Shown here piece by piece: positions 1-7,912 of a stretch of DNA of 64,000 bases. Position 1 is the first letter of the stretch. Each line of letters starts with the position of its first letter. The stretch comes from Rhodospirillaceae bacterium (GTDB lineage: Bacteria; Pseudomonadota; Alphaproteobacteria; Thalassobaculales; Thalassobaculaceae). A model generated the notes under the pieces. The model did no database searches. It had not been told where the DNA came from and worked only from the letters and a program-made list of their open reading frames with translations. The translations under genes and the position numbers were made by a program. Location of the stretch: assembly GCA_018401495.1 (NCBI GenBank), contig JAGYJX010000018.1, positions 62,001-126,000 of the forward strand, written 5' to 3'.

Positions 1-1
1 A

Positions 2-205
2 ATCGCGTCGATGTCCGACAACCGGATCGCCGTGGTGTACTATGACAGCGTGTCGGGGATGGGCGACGCCTCGCGGATGGCTGCCTCGCACTGCGATCCG
101 ATGAACGCCGTGTCGACCGGCAGCGCCGATGCCACCGACAAGATGGTCGCCGTCGACCGCACGGTCGTCTCGTTTGAGTGCCGCCCGCCGGCGCCGAAGA
201 AGTAG
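2..205 (+). CDS. C-terminal end of an unrecognised small protein (5' end outside window)
   Basis: An open frame enters from the left edge and ends at a TAG at 203-205. An ATG at 11 exists, but the frame is open upstream of it and no ribosome binding site can be seen, so the gene probably starts outside the window. The visible 67 residues contain two cysteines (SHC and FEC contexts) and end in a proline/lysine-rich tail, the look of a small secreted or lipoprotein-like protein. I do not recognise the family. It converges on the regulator at 292-878, with a hairpin between them. Confidence 0.45.
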   Translation: MASMSDNRIAVVYYDSVSGMGDASRMAASHCDPMNAVSTGSADATDKMVAVDRTVVSFECRPPAPKK

Positions 206-234
206 TTTTCAGGCCTGCGGGCACTGAACTGCGC

Positions 235-273
235 ACCCGGATCGGTCCGCCACACGGCGGGCCGCATCCGGGT
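235..273. terminator. Hairpin between convergent genes, possible bidirectional terminator
   Basis: ACCCGGAT (235-242) pairs with ATCCGGGT (266-273), and inside it CCGCC (247-251) pairs with GGCGG (256-260). The hairpin lies between two genes that end facing each other. Only a short T run (TTT) follows on the + strand, so Rho-independent activity is inferred from position and stem, not shown. Confidence 0.45.
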
Positions 274-291
274 TTCGGCGTGTCAGGACCC

Positions 292-878
292 CTACAGCAC
301 GCACACCATCAGCGCCCGCGCTGTTTCGGCCCCGGCGTTTCGGATCGTGTGACCGCCCTGGGCGGTGGCGTAGCGCAGCGTTTCACCCGGCCCGGCCGAG
401 ACGGTGTCGCCGTTGGCGACGACCGTCAGCGTTCCCTCGATGACTGTCAGGTGCTCCGCGCTGCCGGCGCCGTGCGCCGCCGAAACCAGTTCGCCCCCGG
501 CTCGGCCAGGAACTCGTACCACTGCAGCCGCTCGACGGTCTCGATGGCGCCGAGGATGCGCAGGCGGCAGAGCCCGTCCTCGCTCTGGATTTCCGGAGTG
601 GCGTTGGCGGTCAGCGCGGTGATCCCGGACCGCTCCTCCTCGGCGCCCCGGAACAGGCTCTCCGGCGATCGCTCCAGCGCCGCGCAGATCCGCCAGACCG
701 TCGCGATGGTCGGGTTGGTGCTGTCGCGCTCGATCTGCGACAGGATCGACTTCGACACTCCGGACCGGCGCGCCAACTCGTCCAGGCTGAGGCCGGCGTC
801 CTTGCGGGCGCGTTGCAATTCGCCCCCGAACTTCGGCGGGGCCCCTGCCGTCCCCGGCTCCCTGATGCGCTGCGACAT
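292..878 (-). CDS. XRE-family regulator with C-terminal cupin domain (frameshifted)
   Basis: DNA-binding repressor/activator of the HTH-plus-cupin type. The N-terminal helix-turn-helix is clear (LSLDELARRSGVSKSILSQI, about residues 30-50); a cupin sensor half follows (HLTVIEGTL, then VSAGPGETLRY and GGHTIRN), running to a TAG at 292-294. The two halves lie in different frames: after EFLAEPG the frame changes at a G run near 493-500, and adding one G restores a continuous protein of about 195 residues. I chose the ATG at 878 because GGAG precedes it; an upstream in-frame start at 899 lacks that site. It is transcribed away from the cys operon, so regulation of that operon or of itself is plausible but unproven. 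Confidence 0.8.
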
Positions 879-903
879 CGATCTCCAACCCATCGTCAAT
901 TTC

Positions 904-939
904 GTTCTGAATATCGGCCTTTGTTCTTTACATCAGAAC
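904..939. promoter_or_regulatory. Inverted repeats in the divergent XRE/cys intergenic region, candidate operator
   Basis: GTTCTGA (904-910) is repeated inverted as TCAGAAC (933-939), and a second GTTCT (923-927) pairs with AGAAC (935-939) around a 7-base spacer. The block is AT-richer than its surroundings and lies just upstream of the XRE-cupin start. It is a reasonable binding site for that regulator; there is no direct evidence of binding. Confidence 0.35.
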
Positions 940-999
940 GCTTGTCCGCTATATCGTCCACCCATCGACACACGGGGAACGGTCCACCCCACCTGACGG

Positions 1000-1055
1000 A
1001 CCCGCGGCGATTTGATCGGGCAGCTTGCAGCCGCGTCACCAATTGCTAAAGCGCC
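1000..1055 (+). ncRNA. SAM-II riboswitch aptamer upstream of siroheme synthase
   Basis: The block matches the SAM-II (metA-type) aptamer as I know it. A perfect 6-bp P1 (CGCGGC 1003-1008 with GCCGCG 1030-1035) encloses the conserved GATTTGA loop start and the GCTTGCA segment directly before the 3' P1 strand, and GCTAAA lies at 1045-1050. The loop segment AGC-TTG (1022-1027) can pair with CAA-TT-GCT (1040-1047), giving the H-type pseudoknot. SAM binding would report methionine/SAM sufficiency. Placement about 110 bases before cysG fits control of sulfur assimilation, whose SUMT domain also consumes SAM. I could not run a covariance model. Confidence 0.82.
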
Positions 1056-1160
1056 ACGGGGACCTCTCCCGTGGGCTCGTGAACACGAACCTGGGAGTCG
1101 CGCGGTGTCCCGACCCTTCACGAGCGCCAAGACTAGCACACCGACCCCCGGATCGGGGCG
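1054..1160 (+). promoter_or_regulatory. Structured leader between SAM-II aptamer and cysG, candidate expression platform
   Basis: Three hairpins follow the aptamer. CCACGGG (1054-1060) pairs with CCCGTGG (1068-1074). GCTCGTGAA (1075-1083) pairs with TTCACGAGC (1117-1125), a 9-bp stem. CCCCG near 1146-1150 pairs with CGGGG near 1154-1158, seven or more bases before the GTG start. The last stem could hide the ribosome binding site. The first begins inside the aptamer's 3' edge, so the two could compete. No U run follows, which favours translational control or Rho over an intrinsic terminator. Confidence 0.45.
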
Positions 1161-1166
1161 TCCGTC

Positions 1167-2590
1167 GTGAACGGCTTCCCCGCCTTCCTGCGCCTCGCCG
1201 GCGAGCCCGTGCTGGTGGTCGGCGGCGGTGAGGCCGCGGTCGCCAAGACCCGGCTGCTGCTGGCGGCCGGGGCGGCGGTCACCGTCGCCGCCAGCGCGCC
1301 GGCGGCCGAAATCTGGATTGGGCCGCGGCCGGCCGGCTGGTCATCGACCGACGGCCGCCCGACGCCGGCTCGCTCGCCGGCCGCGCGATCGTCATCGTCG
1401 CCGAGCCGGATGCCGACGGCGTCGCGGTCGCCGCCGCCGCCCGCGCCGCCCGGGTCCCGGTCAACGTCGTCGACCGGCCCGAGCTGTCGACGTTCATCAT
1501 GCCGGCGATCATCGACCGCGACCCGGTGCTGATCGCGGTGTCGACCGGCGGGACCTCGCCGGCGCTGGCCCGGCGGGTGCGCGCCTGGATCGAGGCGGCG
1601 CTGCCGTCGCGGCTCGGCGACCTCGCCCGCGCCCTCGACTCCGCCCGCCCCACGGTCAACCACGCCCTGGCCGCGGCGCCGGTCCGGCGGCGGTTTTGGG
1701 ACGCCATCCTGGACGGGCCGATCGCGGCTCGAATCCTGCGCGGCGACGCCGACGGCGGCAACCGTGTCCTCGAGCAACTGGCCGCGCCGGACGGCGGCCG
1801 GACGGCCGGCGTGGTCCACATCGTCGGCGCCGGCCCCGGCGACCCGGACCTCCTGACCCTGAAGGCGCTGCGTCTGCTGCAGCAGGCCGACGTGGTGATC
1901 CACGACCGGCTGGTCGGCGAGGCGATCCTCTCCCTGGCCCGGCGCGACGCCGCCCGGATCTGCGTCGGCAAGGCCAAGGGCGCGCATTCCTGGAGCCAGG
2001 CCGGGATCAACGCCCTGCTGGTGCACCGCGCCCGCGACGGCCAGCGCGTGGTGCGCCTGAAGGGCGGCGATCCGAACCTGTTCGGGCGGGTCGGCGAGGA
2101 GGTGGCTCACCTGCGCGACCACGGCATCGAGGCCGAGGTGGTGCCGGGCATCACCGCCGCGACCGCCGCCGCCAGCGCCGCCGGCTTCCCGCTCAGCCAC
2201 CGCGGCATCGCCTCGAGCGTCTGCTACGTGACCGGCCACGGCGCCGACGACGGCGAGCCGGACGTCGACTGGGCCGCCGCCGCCCGCCCCGGCCAGACCG
2301 TCGCCGTCTACATGGGTCTCAGCCGGATCGCCGCGATCACCGAGCGGCTGCTGGCGAACGGGCTCGACCCGGCGACCCCGGCGGCGATCGTCGAGAGCGC
2401 CAGCCTGCCGACCGAGCGGCGGTTTCTGACCTCCGTCGCCGCCCTGCCCGCGGTCGCCCGCGCCCACCGGCTCACCGGGCCGGCGCTGGTGATCGTCGGC
2501 GAGGTCGTGCGGCTCGCCGCCGCCGTCCGACCGCAAACCACCGCCGCGCGCTGTCCGTCGCCGCCGCGCGCCGTCGGAATCGTCTCGTGA
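1167..2590 (+). CDS. cysG: Siroheme synthase, multifunctional CysG (frameshifted)
   Basis: Converts uroporphyrinogen III to siroheme, the cofactor of the sulfite reductase encoded downstream. Domain 1 (precorrin-2 dehydrogenase/ferrochelatase) starts at the GTG at 1167 with a Rossmann motif VLVVGGGEAA and continues to the STFIMPAIIDRDP signature. Domain 2 is the SAM-dependent uroporphyrinogen III methyltransferase: HIVGAGPGDPDLLTLKA, RVVRLKGGDPNLFGR and VVPGITAATAAA are all present. A one-base frame change near 1310-1330, between EIW and GRLVIDRRPPDAG, splits domain 1. Repaired length is about 474 residues, normal for CysG. The TGA overlaps the next ORF region, so the genes are probably one transcript under the SAM-II leader. 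Confidence 0.93.
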
Positions 2591-2607
2591 TGCGGGGATC
2601 GTTCGTC

Positions 2608-2907
2608 ATGCCGAACACCGCCATCACCGCCAACCGCCTGCTGGACGGCTTCGTGATCTACCTGACCCCCGACGGCGGCTGGTCGGAATCCCTCGCCGAC
2701 GCCGCGATCGCCGCGACCGAGGCCGAGCTCGACGCCCTGCAGGCGGTCGCCGAGCGGGACGCCCGCGCCGGACGGGTGATCGGCCCCTACGCCTTCGACG
2801 TGCAGCCCGGGGCCGACGGCCCGGTGCCGCTCGGCCAGCGCGAGACCCTGCGCACCCTCGGCCCGAGCGTCCGCACCGACCTCGGCTACCAGGCCGCCCG
2901 GCGCTGA
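2608..2907 (+). CDS. DUF2849 domain protein of the cys operon
   Basis: A 99-residue protein starting MPNTAITANRLLDG. This small family sits between siroheme synthase and sulfite/nitrite reductase in many alphaproteobacteria; its biochemical role is not established. There are no cysteines, so a metal- or cluster-binding role by cysteine is unlikely. An ATG at 2590 overlapping the cysG stop is possible, but GGGG at 2593-2597 is well spaced from 2608, so I prefer the shorter form. Twenty-one bases separate it from the reductase gene. Confidence 0.85.
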   Translation: MPNTAITANRLLDGFVIYLTPDGGWSESLADAAIAATEAELDALQAVAERDARAGRVIGPYAFDVQPGADGPVPLGQRETLRTLGPSVRTDLGYQAARR

Positions 2908-2928
2908 CCGGAACCGGCGAGAGCACCC

Positions 2929-4587
2929 ATGTACCGCTACGACGAATTCGACCGGACCTTCGTGACCCAGCGGGTCGAGCAGTTCCGCGAGCAGGTCGCC
3001 CGCCGGGTCAGCGGCGAGCTGAGCGAGGACGAGTTCAAGCCGCTCCGCCTGACCAACGGCCTCTATCTGCAGCTGCACGCCTACATGCTGCGGGTGGCGA
3101 TCCCGTACGGCACGCTGTCGTCCCGCCAGCTCCGCCGGCTCGCCTTCATCGCCCGCCGCTACGACCGCGGCTACGGCCACTTCACGACCCGCCAGAACAT
3201 CCAGTTCAACTGGCCGACCCTGGGCGAGGTGCCGGACATCCTGGAGGAGCTGGCCGAGGTCGAGATGCACGCCATCCAGACCAGCGGCAACTGCATCCGC
3301 AACACCACCGCCGACGCCACCGCCGGGGTCGCCGCCGACGAGATCGCCGACTCGCGGATCTACTGCGAGCTGATCCGGCAGTGGTCGACCCTGCACCCGG
3401 AATTCTCGTTCCTGCCGCGCAAGTTCAAGGTCGCGGTGACCGGCTCCGGGCGCGACCGGGCGGTGACCGCCGCCCACGACATCGGCCTGCGCCTGAAGCG
3501 CGACGCCGACGGGCGGGTCGGCTTCGAGGTGCTGGTCGGCGGCGGCCAGGGCCGCACCCCGATCCTGGCGGTGACGATCCGCGAGTTCCTGCCCGAGCGG
3601 CACCTGCTGTCCTACCTCGAGGCGGTGCTGCGCGTGTACAACCAGCTCGGCCGGCGCGACAACATCTACAAGGCCCGCATCAAGATCCTGGTGCGCGAGA
3701 CCGGGACCGCCGAGTTCGCCCGGCTGGTCGAGGAGGAATGGGCCCACATCCGCGACGGCGAGCTGGCGCTGCCGGAGCAGGAGATCGCCCGGATCCGCGC
3801 CTACTTCGCGCCGCCGCCCTACGAGGCACTCGCCGATGCCTGCCCGGAGCTGGACGCCCAGCGCGCCGGCAACCGCGCCTTCGACGCCTGGGTGCGCAGC
3901 AACGTCGAGGCCCACAAGCGCCCCGGCTACGCCGTCGCCACGGTGTCGCTGAAGCCGCACGGCGGCATCCCGGGCGACGCCAGCGCCGACCAGATGGAGG
4001 CGGTCGCCGACCTCGCCGACGCCTTCGGGTTCAGCGAGATCCGGGTCACCTACAAGCAGAACCTGCTGCTGCCGGACCTGCGCCAGCGCGACCTGTTCGC
4101 GGTCTGGCGCGGGCTGAAGGAAGCCGGACTCGCCACCGCCAACTCGCACCGGCTGTCCGACATCATCGCCTGCCCGGGACTCGACTACTGCAACCTGGCG
4201 AACGCCCGCTCGATCCCGATCGCCCAGATGATCAGCACGCGCTTCGCCGATCTGGAGCGCGAGCAGGAGATCGGCAACGTCACCGTCAACATCTCCGGCT
4301 GCATCAACGCCTGCGCCCACCACCACGTCGCCAACATCGGCATCCTCGGCGTCGATAAGAAGGGCAAGGAGTTCTACCAGGTCACCCTCGGCGGGGCCGC
4401 CGACGAGACCGCCGCGATCGGCGACATCGTCGGGCCGGCCTTCGACGAGGACGCGATCGTCGGCGCCGTCGAGACGGTGGTCGACGTCTACCTGGCCGAG
4501 CGCCGCGACGCCGCCGAGCCGTTCATCGACACCTACCGCCGCATCGGCATCAAGCCGTTCAAGGAGAAGCTCTATGCCGCTCGTTAG
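2929..4587 (+). CDS. cysI: Sulfite reductase (ferredoxin/NADPH) hemoprotein, nitrite/sulfite reductase family
   Basis: Six-electron reduction of sulfite to sulfide in the cytoplasm using coupled siroheme and [4Fe-4S]. It has 552 residues, normal for CysI-type enzymes. The cluster/siroheme cysteines are visible as C415 and C421 (CPGLDYC) and C458 and C462 (CINAC); the siroheme-binding loop TSGNCIRNTT lies near residue 120. The two-fold ferredoxin-like/sulfite-reductase repeat is complete. The start ATG at 2929 follows a GGCGAGAG site. Siroheme synthase upstream supplies its cofactor. The operon lacks the flavoprotein CysJ, so electrons probably come from ferredoxin. Nitrite as substrate cannot be excluded by sequence alone, but the DUF934 partner and SAM-II control favour sulfite. 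Confidence 0.93.
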   Translation: MYRYDEFDRTFVTQRVEQFREQVARRVSGELSEDEFKPLRLTNGLYLQLHAYMLRVAIPYGTLSSRQLRRLAFIARRYDRGYGHFTTRQNIQFNWPTLGEVPDILEELAEVEMHAIQTSGNCIRNTTADATAGVAADEIADSRIYCELIRQWSTLHPEFSFLPRKFKVAVTGSGRDRAVTAAHDIGLRLKRDADGRVGFEVLVGGGQGRTPILAVTIREFLPERHLLSYLEAVLRVYNQLGRRDNIYKARIKILVRETGTAEFARLVEEEWAHIRDGELALPEQEIARIRAYFAPPPYEALADACPELDAQRAGNRAFDAWVRSNVEAHKRPGYAVATVSLKPHGGIPGDASADQMEAVADLADAFGFSEIRVTYKQNLLLPDLRQRDLFAVWRGLKEAGLATANSHRLSDIIACPGLDYCNLANARSIPIAQMISTRFADLEREQEIGNVTVNISGCINACAHHHVANIGILGVDKKGKEFYQVTLGGAADETAAIGDIVGPAFDEDAIVGAVETVVDVYLAERRDAAEPFIDTYRRIGIKPFKEKLYAAR

Positions 4588-5230
4588 GAACGGGGCAGCC
4601 GTCCAGGATCCCTGGACCGCCGTCACCACCGCCGACCAGCTCGACCGGTCGGGCCCGCTGCTCGTCACGCTGGATCTCTGGCGCGCGCACCGCGACCGGC
4701 TGGCCGGCCGGGCCGGGCCGCTCGGCCTCCGTCTGTCGAGCGACCAGTCGCCGGCGCTGGTCGCCGACGACCTCGACCGCTTCGACCTGATCGCGCTCGA
4801 GTTCCCGAAATTCACCGACGGCCGGGCCTACTCCTACGCCCGGCTGCTGCGCGAGCGCTACGGCTTCACCGGCGAGGTCCGGGCCGTCGGCCACGTGCTG
4901 CGCGACCAGATCGCCTTCATGCTGCGCTGCGGCTTCGACGCGCTCGACCTCGACGACCGCGCGGCGGCCGGGTGGGACGCGGCGACGACGGCGTTCAGCG
5001 CCTGGTACCAGCCGGCAACCGACGGGCAGGCGCCGATCCCGACCCGCCGCCGCCACGCCGTTCCGGCCGCGCGCCGCCGCCGCCGTGCGGCGGTCGCCGC
5101 CGGTCCGGCCGGAAACGGCGCGCCAACCCGACCCGGTCGAGTTGGCGGTCTGCGCCGCCACCTGGGCTTACTGATCGGCCGGCTTCGGACCACGCGGCCG
5201 GAGCCCGCACGGCACTCGGAACGAACGTGA
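4574..5230 (+). CDS. DUF934 protein, sulfite reductase accessory
   Basis: Overlaps the end of cysI by 14 bases, so it is translationally coupled. The DUF934 core is residues 1 to about 155, with the family hallmark AYSYARLLRERYGFTGEVR and VGHVLRDQIAFMLRCGFD. The family follows CysI in proteobacteria and has no proven activity. The last 60 residues, arginine- and alanine-rich, are atypical. A +1 frame through the same stretch ends sooner with an ordinary-looking tail (VELAVCAATWAY, stop near 5174), so a frame error after about 5060 is possible and the true end is uncertain. The cysH gene that often follows this family is not in the window. Confidence 0.82.
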   Translation: MPLVRNGAAVQDPWTAVTTADQLDRSGPLLVTLDLWRAHRDRLAGRAGPLGLRLSSDQSPALVADDLDRFDLIALEFPKFTDGRAYSYARLLRERYGFTGEVRAVGHVLRDQIAFMLRCGFDALDLDDRAAAGWDAATTAFSAWYQPATDGQAPIPTRRRHAVPAARRRRRAAVAAGPAGNGAPTRPGRVGGLRRHLGLLIGRLRTTRPEPARHSERT

Positions 5231-5347
5231 GATACCGGGATCCGTCGACAGGATCGGCAGGCGAGAGCCCGCCGCACGCCGGAGCCTACGCCGCCACCGG
5301 ACCGCGTCCTTGTGAGGGGAGCATTGCGACGATCCCGTGCCGGGCGA

Positions 5348-6227
5348 TCAACCGTCGCCGGTTCTGCCTTCGACGAGTTGAACGATCCGCGACAAATCCC
5401 GCTGGCCGAACCCGTTGAACTTGCCGTGCAGAAGGACCAGTCGGGCAGCCTGGCAGACCCACATTGGCACGCCGAGAGCCTCCCCCTGTTCGATTGCAAG
5501 CTCTACATCCTTGATCAGAATGTCGAAAGTCGCTCCGAAAGCGTAGCTCTCCGGAACGATCGCATCTGGGAAAACCCGGCTGGTCGCGAAGTTCCGGCCA
5601 GTGCCGTTGTTCAGGACCTCAAGCATGGCGTCAGCGTCGATTCCTCCCCGCTCGGCCATGGTCATAGCCTCCGCCGTCGCAACGAGGCTCACCGCAAACA
5701 GGATGTTGTTGGTCAACTTCATGATCTGCGCGGCACCGGGCTCGTCGCCGGCAACGACGACGGTCGACCCCCAGCTTCGAAAGACCGGATCGAGTGCCGC
5801 GATCGTCTCTCGATCGCCCGAAACCATAATCGCAAGGGTCCCGGCAGCGGCGCCGGCGGGGGCCGCCACTGATCGGGGCATCGACCACGCGGACGCCGCA
5901 GCCAGAGCACGCCTGACTGATCTCCCTGACGAACGGTCCACCGACAGTGCAGGTGTTCACGAGCGTCTTCAGAGCCCGGCCGGCGAGCAAGCCATCAGGA
6001 CCACCAAGCGCCTCGCGAAAGACCGACAAAGTCGGCAACGACACCACAACCGTGTCGCACGCCTCGGCCAGTTCCCGTGGCGACCCGGCTGGCCTGGCCT
6101 GCCGCTGGAGGAGCGGTTGCATCGCCTCCTTGCGGACGTCGTGAATCCAGACCTCATGACCCGCATCCAGAAGGCGTTCAGCCATCGGACGGCCCATGTT
6201 GCCAATGCCGAGATAGCCAATGCGCAT
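5348..6227 (-). CDS. NAD-dependent beta-hydroxyacid dehydrogenase, 3-hydroxyisobutyrate dehydrogenase-like (frameshifted)
   Basis: Oxidises a beta-hydroxy acid using NAD(P). The N-terminal Rossmann motif is GYLGIGNMGRPMAERLL; the substrate loop DAPISGG and the catalytic lysine helix QIMKLTNNI (K with N-N) are both present, giving about 292 residues. The halves lie in different frames: after DAPISGG a run of five C (minus strand, near 5865) has one base too many, and removing it gives the usual PAGAAAGTLAIMVSG. Start ATG 6227 is preceded by GAGGAG. It is the last gene of a five-gene minus-strand set whose other members are SDRs, a CoA-transferase and a hydratase, so it probably acts on an intermediate of the same catabolic route. 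The substrate cannot be named. Confidence 0.85.
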
Positions 6228-6301
6228 GACAGTCTCCTCACTCCGATCCGGCCCTCCCGCAGCGCCAGAGGCGGCCGCGTGCGGTTCCTTGTAGTGTCGA
6301 A

Positions 6302-7066
6302 TCACCGAATCGTGACGCCGCTGTCCACCGGGAAAACCTGGCCAGTCGTGCGCGCTGACTCTTCCGACGCGAGGTACACCACCATATCGGCGATGTGCAC
6401 GGGCTCTATCAGACCAAGCAGGTGCGTGGCCGCGATTTGCTCAGTGACGGGATTGTCTTCGAGTTGCTTTTTGACCCGAGCCGACAGCGTCACCCCGGGG
6501 GCAACGGCGTTCACGCGAATCCTGTCCTGAGCGTACTCGACCGCCATCGAACGCGTCAGGGCCGAGATACCGCCCTTCGCGGCCGTGTAGCAATCGCGCC
6601 CGGGCATCGCCATCAGGGCCACGATCGAGGACATGTTGATCACGGACCCGCCGCCGGCCTTCGCGATGTGCGGAATGGCGATCTTTGAGCAAAGGAAGGT
6701 TCCGAAGAGGTCGAGCTTGATTGCCCTCCAGAACTCGTCCTCGGGCGCCTCGGTGACAGGGCCGTCATTCGGGCTGGCGCCACCGGCATTGTTGTGCAGG
6801 ACATCGAGCTTTCCGTATCGGGCCACCGTTGCCGCAACGGCTTCGGTCACGCTGGCCCGATCGGTTACGTCGCATCGGATGAACGTTGCGCTACCGACGC
6901 CCCGCACCCGCTTCCGAGCTGCCGCTGCCGCGGTCTCGCCGAGCGCCTCGTCGATGTCGGCGACGACCACGCTCGCCCCTTCCGCGGCAAACCGTTCGGC
7001 GGTTGCACGGCCGATACCCCCGCCACCGCCTGTGATGAACGCGACCTTGCCTGCAAGCCTCACCAT
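6302..7066 (-). CDS. Short-chain dehydrogenase/reductase (SDR), catabolic island
   Basis: Classical SDR of 254 residues. It has the cofactor motif TGGGGGIG near residue 13, NNAG near residue 92, and the active site S (NMSSIVA) with Y-x-x-x-K in CYTAAKGG. The acidic residue after beta-2 (ADID) suggests NAD rather than NADP. The C-terminal TTGQVFPVDSGVTIR is the family's usual ending. It belongs to the minus-strand set at 5348-9945. Alcohol/ketone conversion is certain at family level; the substrate is unknown. Confidence 0.88.
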   Translation of the reverse strand: MVRLAGKVAFITGGGGGIGRATAERFAAEGASVVVADIDEALGETAAAAARKRVRGVGSATFIRCDVTDRASVTEAVAATVARYGKLDVLHNNAGGASPNDGPVTEAPEDEFWRAIKLDLFGTFLCSKIAIPHIAKAGGGSVINMSSIVALMAMPGRDCYTAAKGGISALTRSMAVEYAQDRIRVNAVAPGVTLSARVKKQLEDNPVTEQIAATHLLGLIEPVHIADMVVYLASEESARTTGQVFPVDSGVTIR

Positions 7067-7107
7067 GTCGACACTCCTCAGACAGATTTTTCGAGATCGT
7101 CCGGACT

Positions 7108-7881
7108 TCAGTGAATGTGGCTGCCGCCATTCACGTCGAGGGTGGCCCCGGTGACGTAGGAGGACAGATCGGAGGCCAGGAACAGGCAGGCCCCGGCGAT
7201 GTCCGCCGGTCGTCCGGCGCGCTGCAGGGGAATGCCCGCGGCGATCTCGCTGATCTTTTCCGGCGTGATGTTCCCGTCGAGCATGCCGGTTTCGACCATG
7301 GACGGGCAGATCACGTTGGCGCGGACGCCCTTGGGGCCGAACTCACGCGCGATCGACTTGGTGAGGCTGATGACGCCGCCCTTCGATGCGGCATAGTGAG
7401 CGCCGCCGACCAGGCCGCCGCCGCGCTGGGCGGCCACGGAAGCGAGGTTAACGATCGAGCCACTCCCCTTGTGGGCGAGCACGCCCAGCACGCTCCTGCA
7501 AATGTTGAACGTGCCCTTGAGGTTGACGCCCAGGATGCTGTCGTAGTCGGCTTCGGCGATCGACATCAGCGACTGCGCCTTGACGATGCCGGCGCAGTGC
7601 ACGAGGCAGTCCACCGTTCCGAAACGCTCCACGACCTGCCGGATACCGCGCTCGCATTCCGCGCTGCTCTGGATGTCGCATCTCACGCCCATGATTTCCG
7701 GCGGGTATCCGGTGTGGCGCTGGATCGCCTCGCTGACGGTTGCGAGTACCGAGTCGTCCATCGCGATGTCGAAAATGGCCAGTCGTGCGCCGTGAGCCAC
7801 GAACAGCTCAGCCGTGGCGTATCCGATGCTGCGCACCGAAGCTCCGCCGGTCACCACGCACACCTTGTCCTTCAGCAGCAT
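7108..7881 (-). CDS. Short-chain dehydrogenase/reductase (SDR), catabolic island
   Basis: A second SDR in the set, 257 residues from the ATG at 7881, preceded by AAAGGGGA. The glycine motif is expanded (TGGASVRSIGYATAE), catalytic S is in LASVAAQ, and Y/K are in HYAASKGG. The acidic residue in IFDIAM indicates NAD preference. It ends TGATLDVNGGSHIH. An in-frame start at 7935 overlaps the upstream CoA-transferase and lacks a binding site, so I reject it. Having two SDRs plus a beta-hydroxyacid dehydrogenase implies several alcohol/keto steps in one pathway. Confidence 0.88.
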   Translation of the reverse strand: MLLKDKVCVVTGGASVRSIGYATAELFVAHGARLAIFDIAMDDSVLATVSEAIQRHTGYPPEIMGVRCDIQSSAECERGIRQVVERFGTVDCLVHCAGIVKAQSLMSIAEADYDSILGVNLKGTFNICRSVLGVLAHKGSGSIVNLASVAAQRGGGLVGGAHYAASKGGVISLTKSIAREFGPKGVRANVICPSMVETGMLDGNITPEKISEIAAGIPLQRAGRPADIAGACLFLASDLSSYVTGATLDVNGGSHIH

Positions 7882-7912
7882 CGGAAATCCCCTTTCGGCA
7901 ACTGTATGGCGG

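Noticed and set aside
2308..4815. 835-residue minus-strand ORF antisense to cysI
   Set aside because: Arises from codon bias in high-GC DNA. It has no family resemblance and lies fully opposite a clear sulfite reductase gene.
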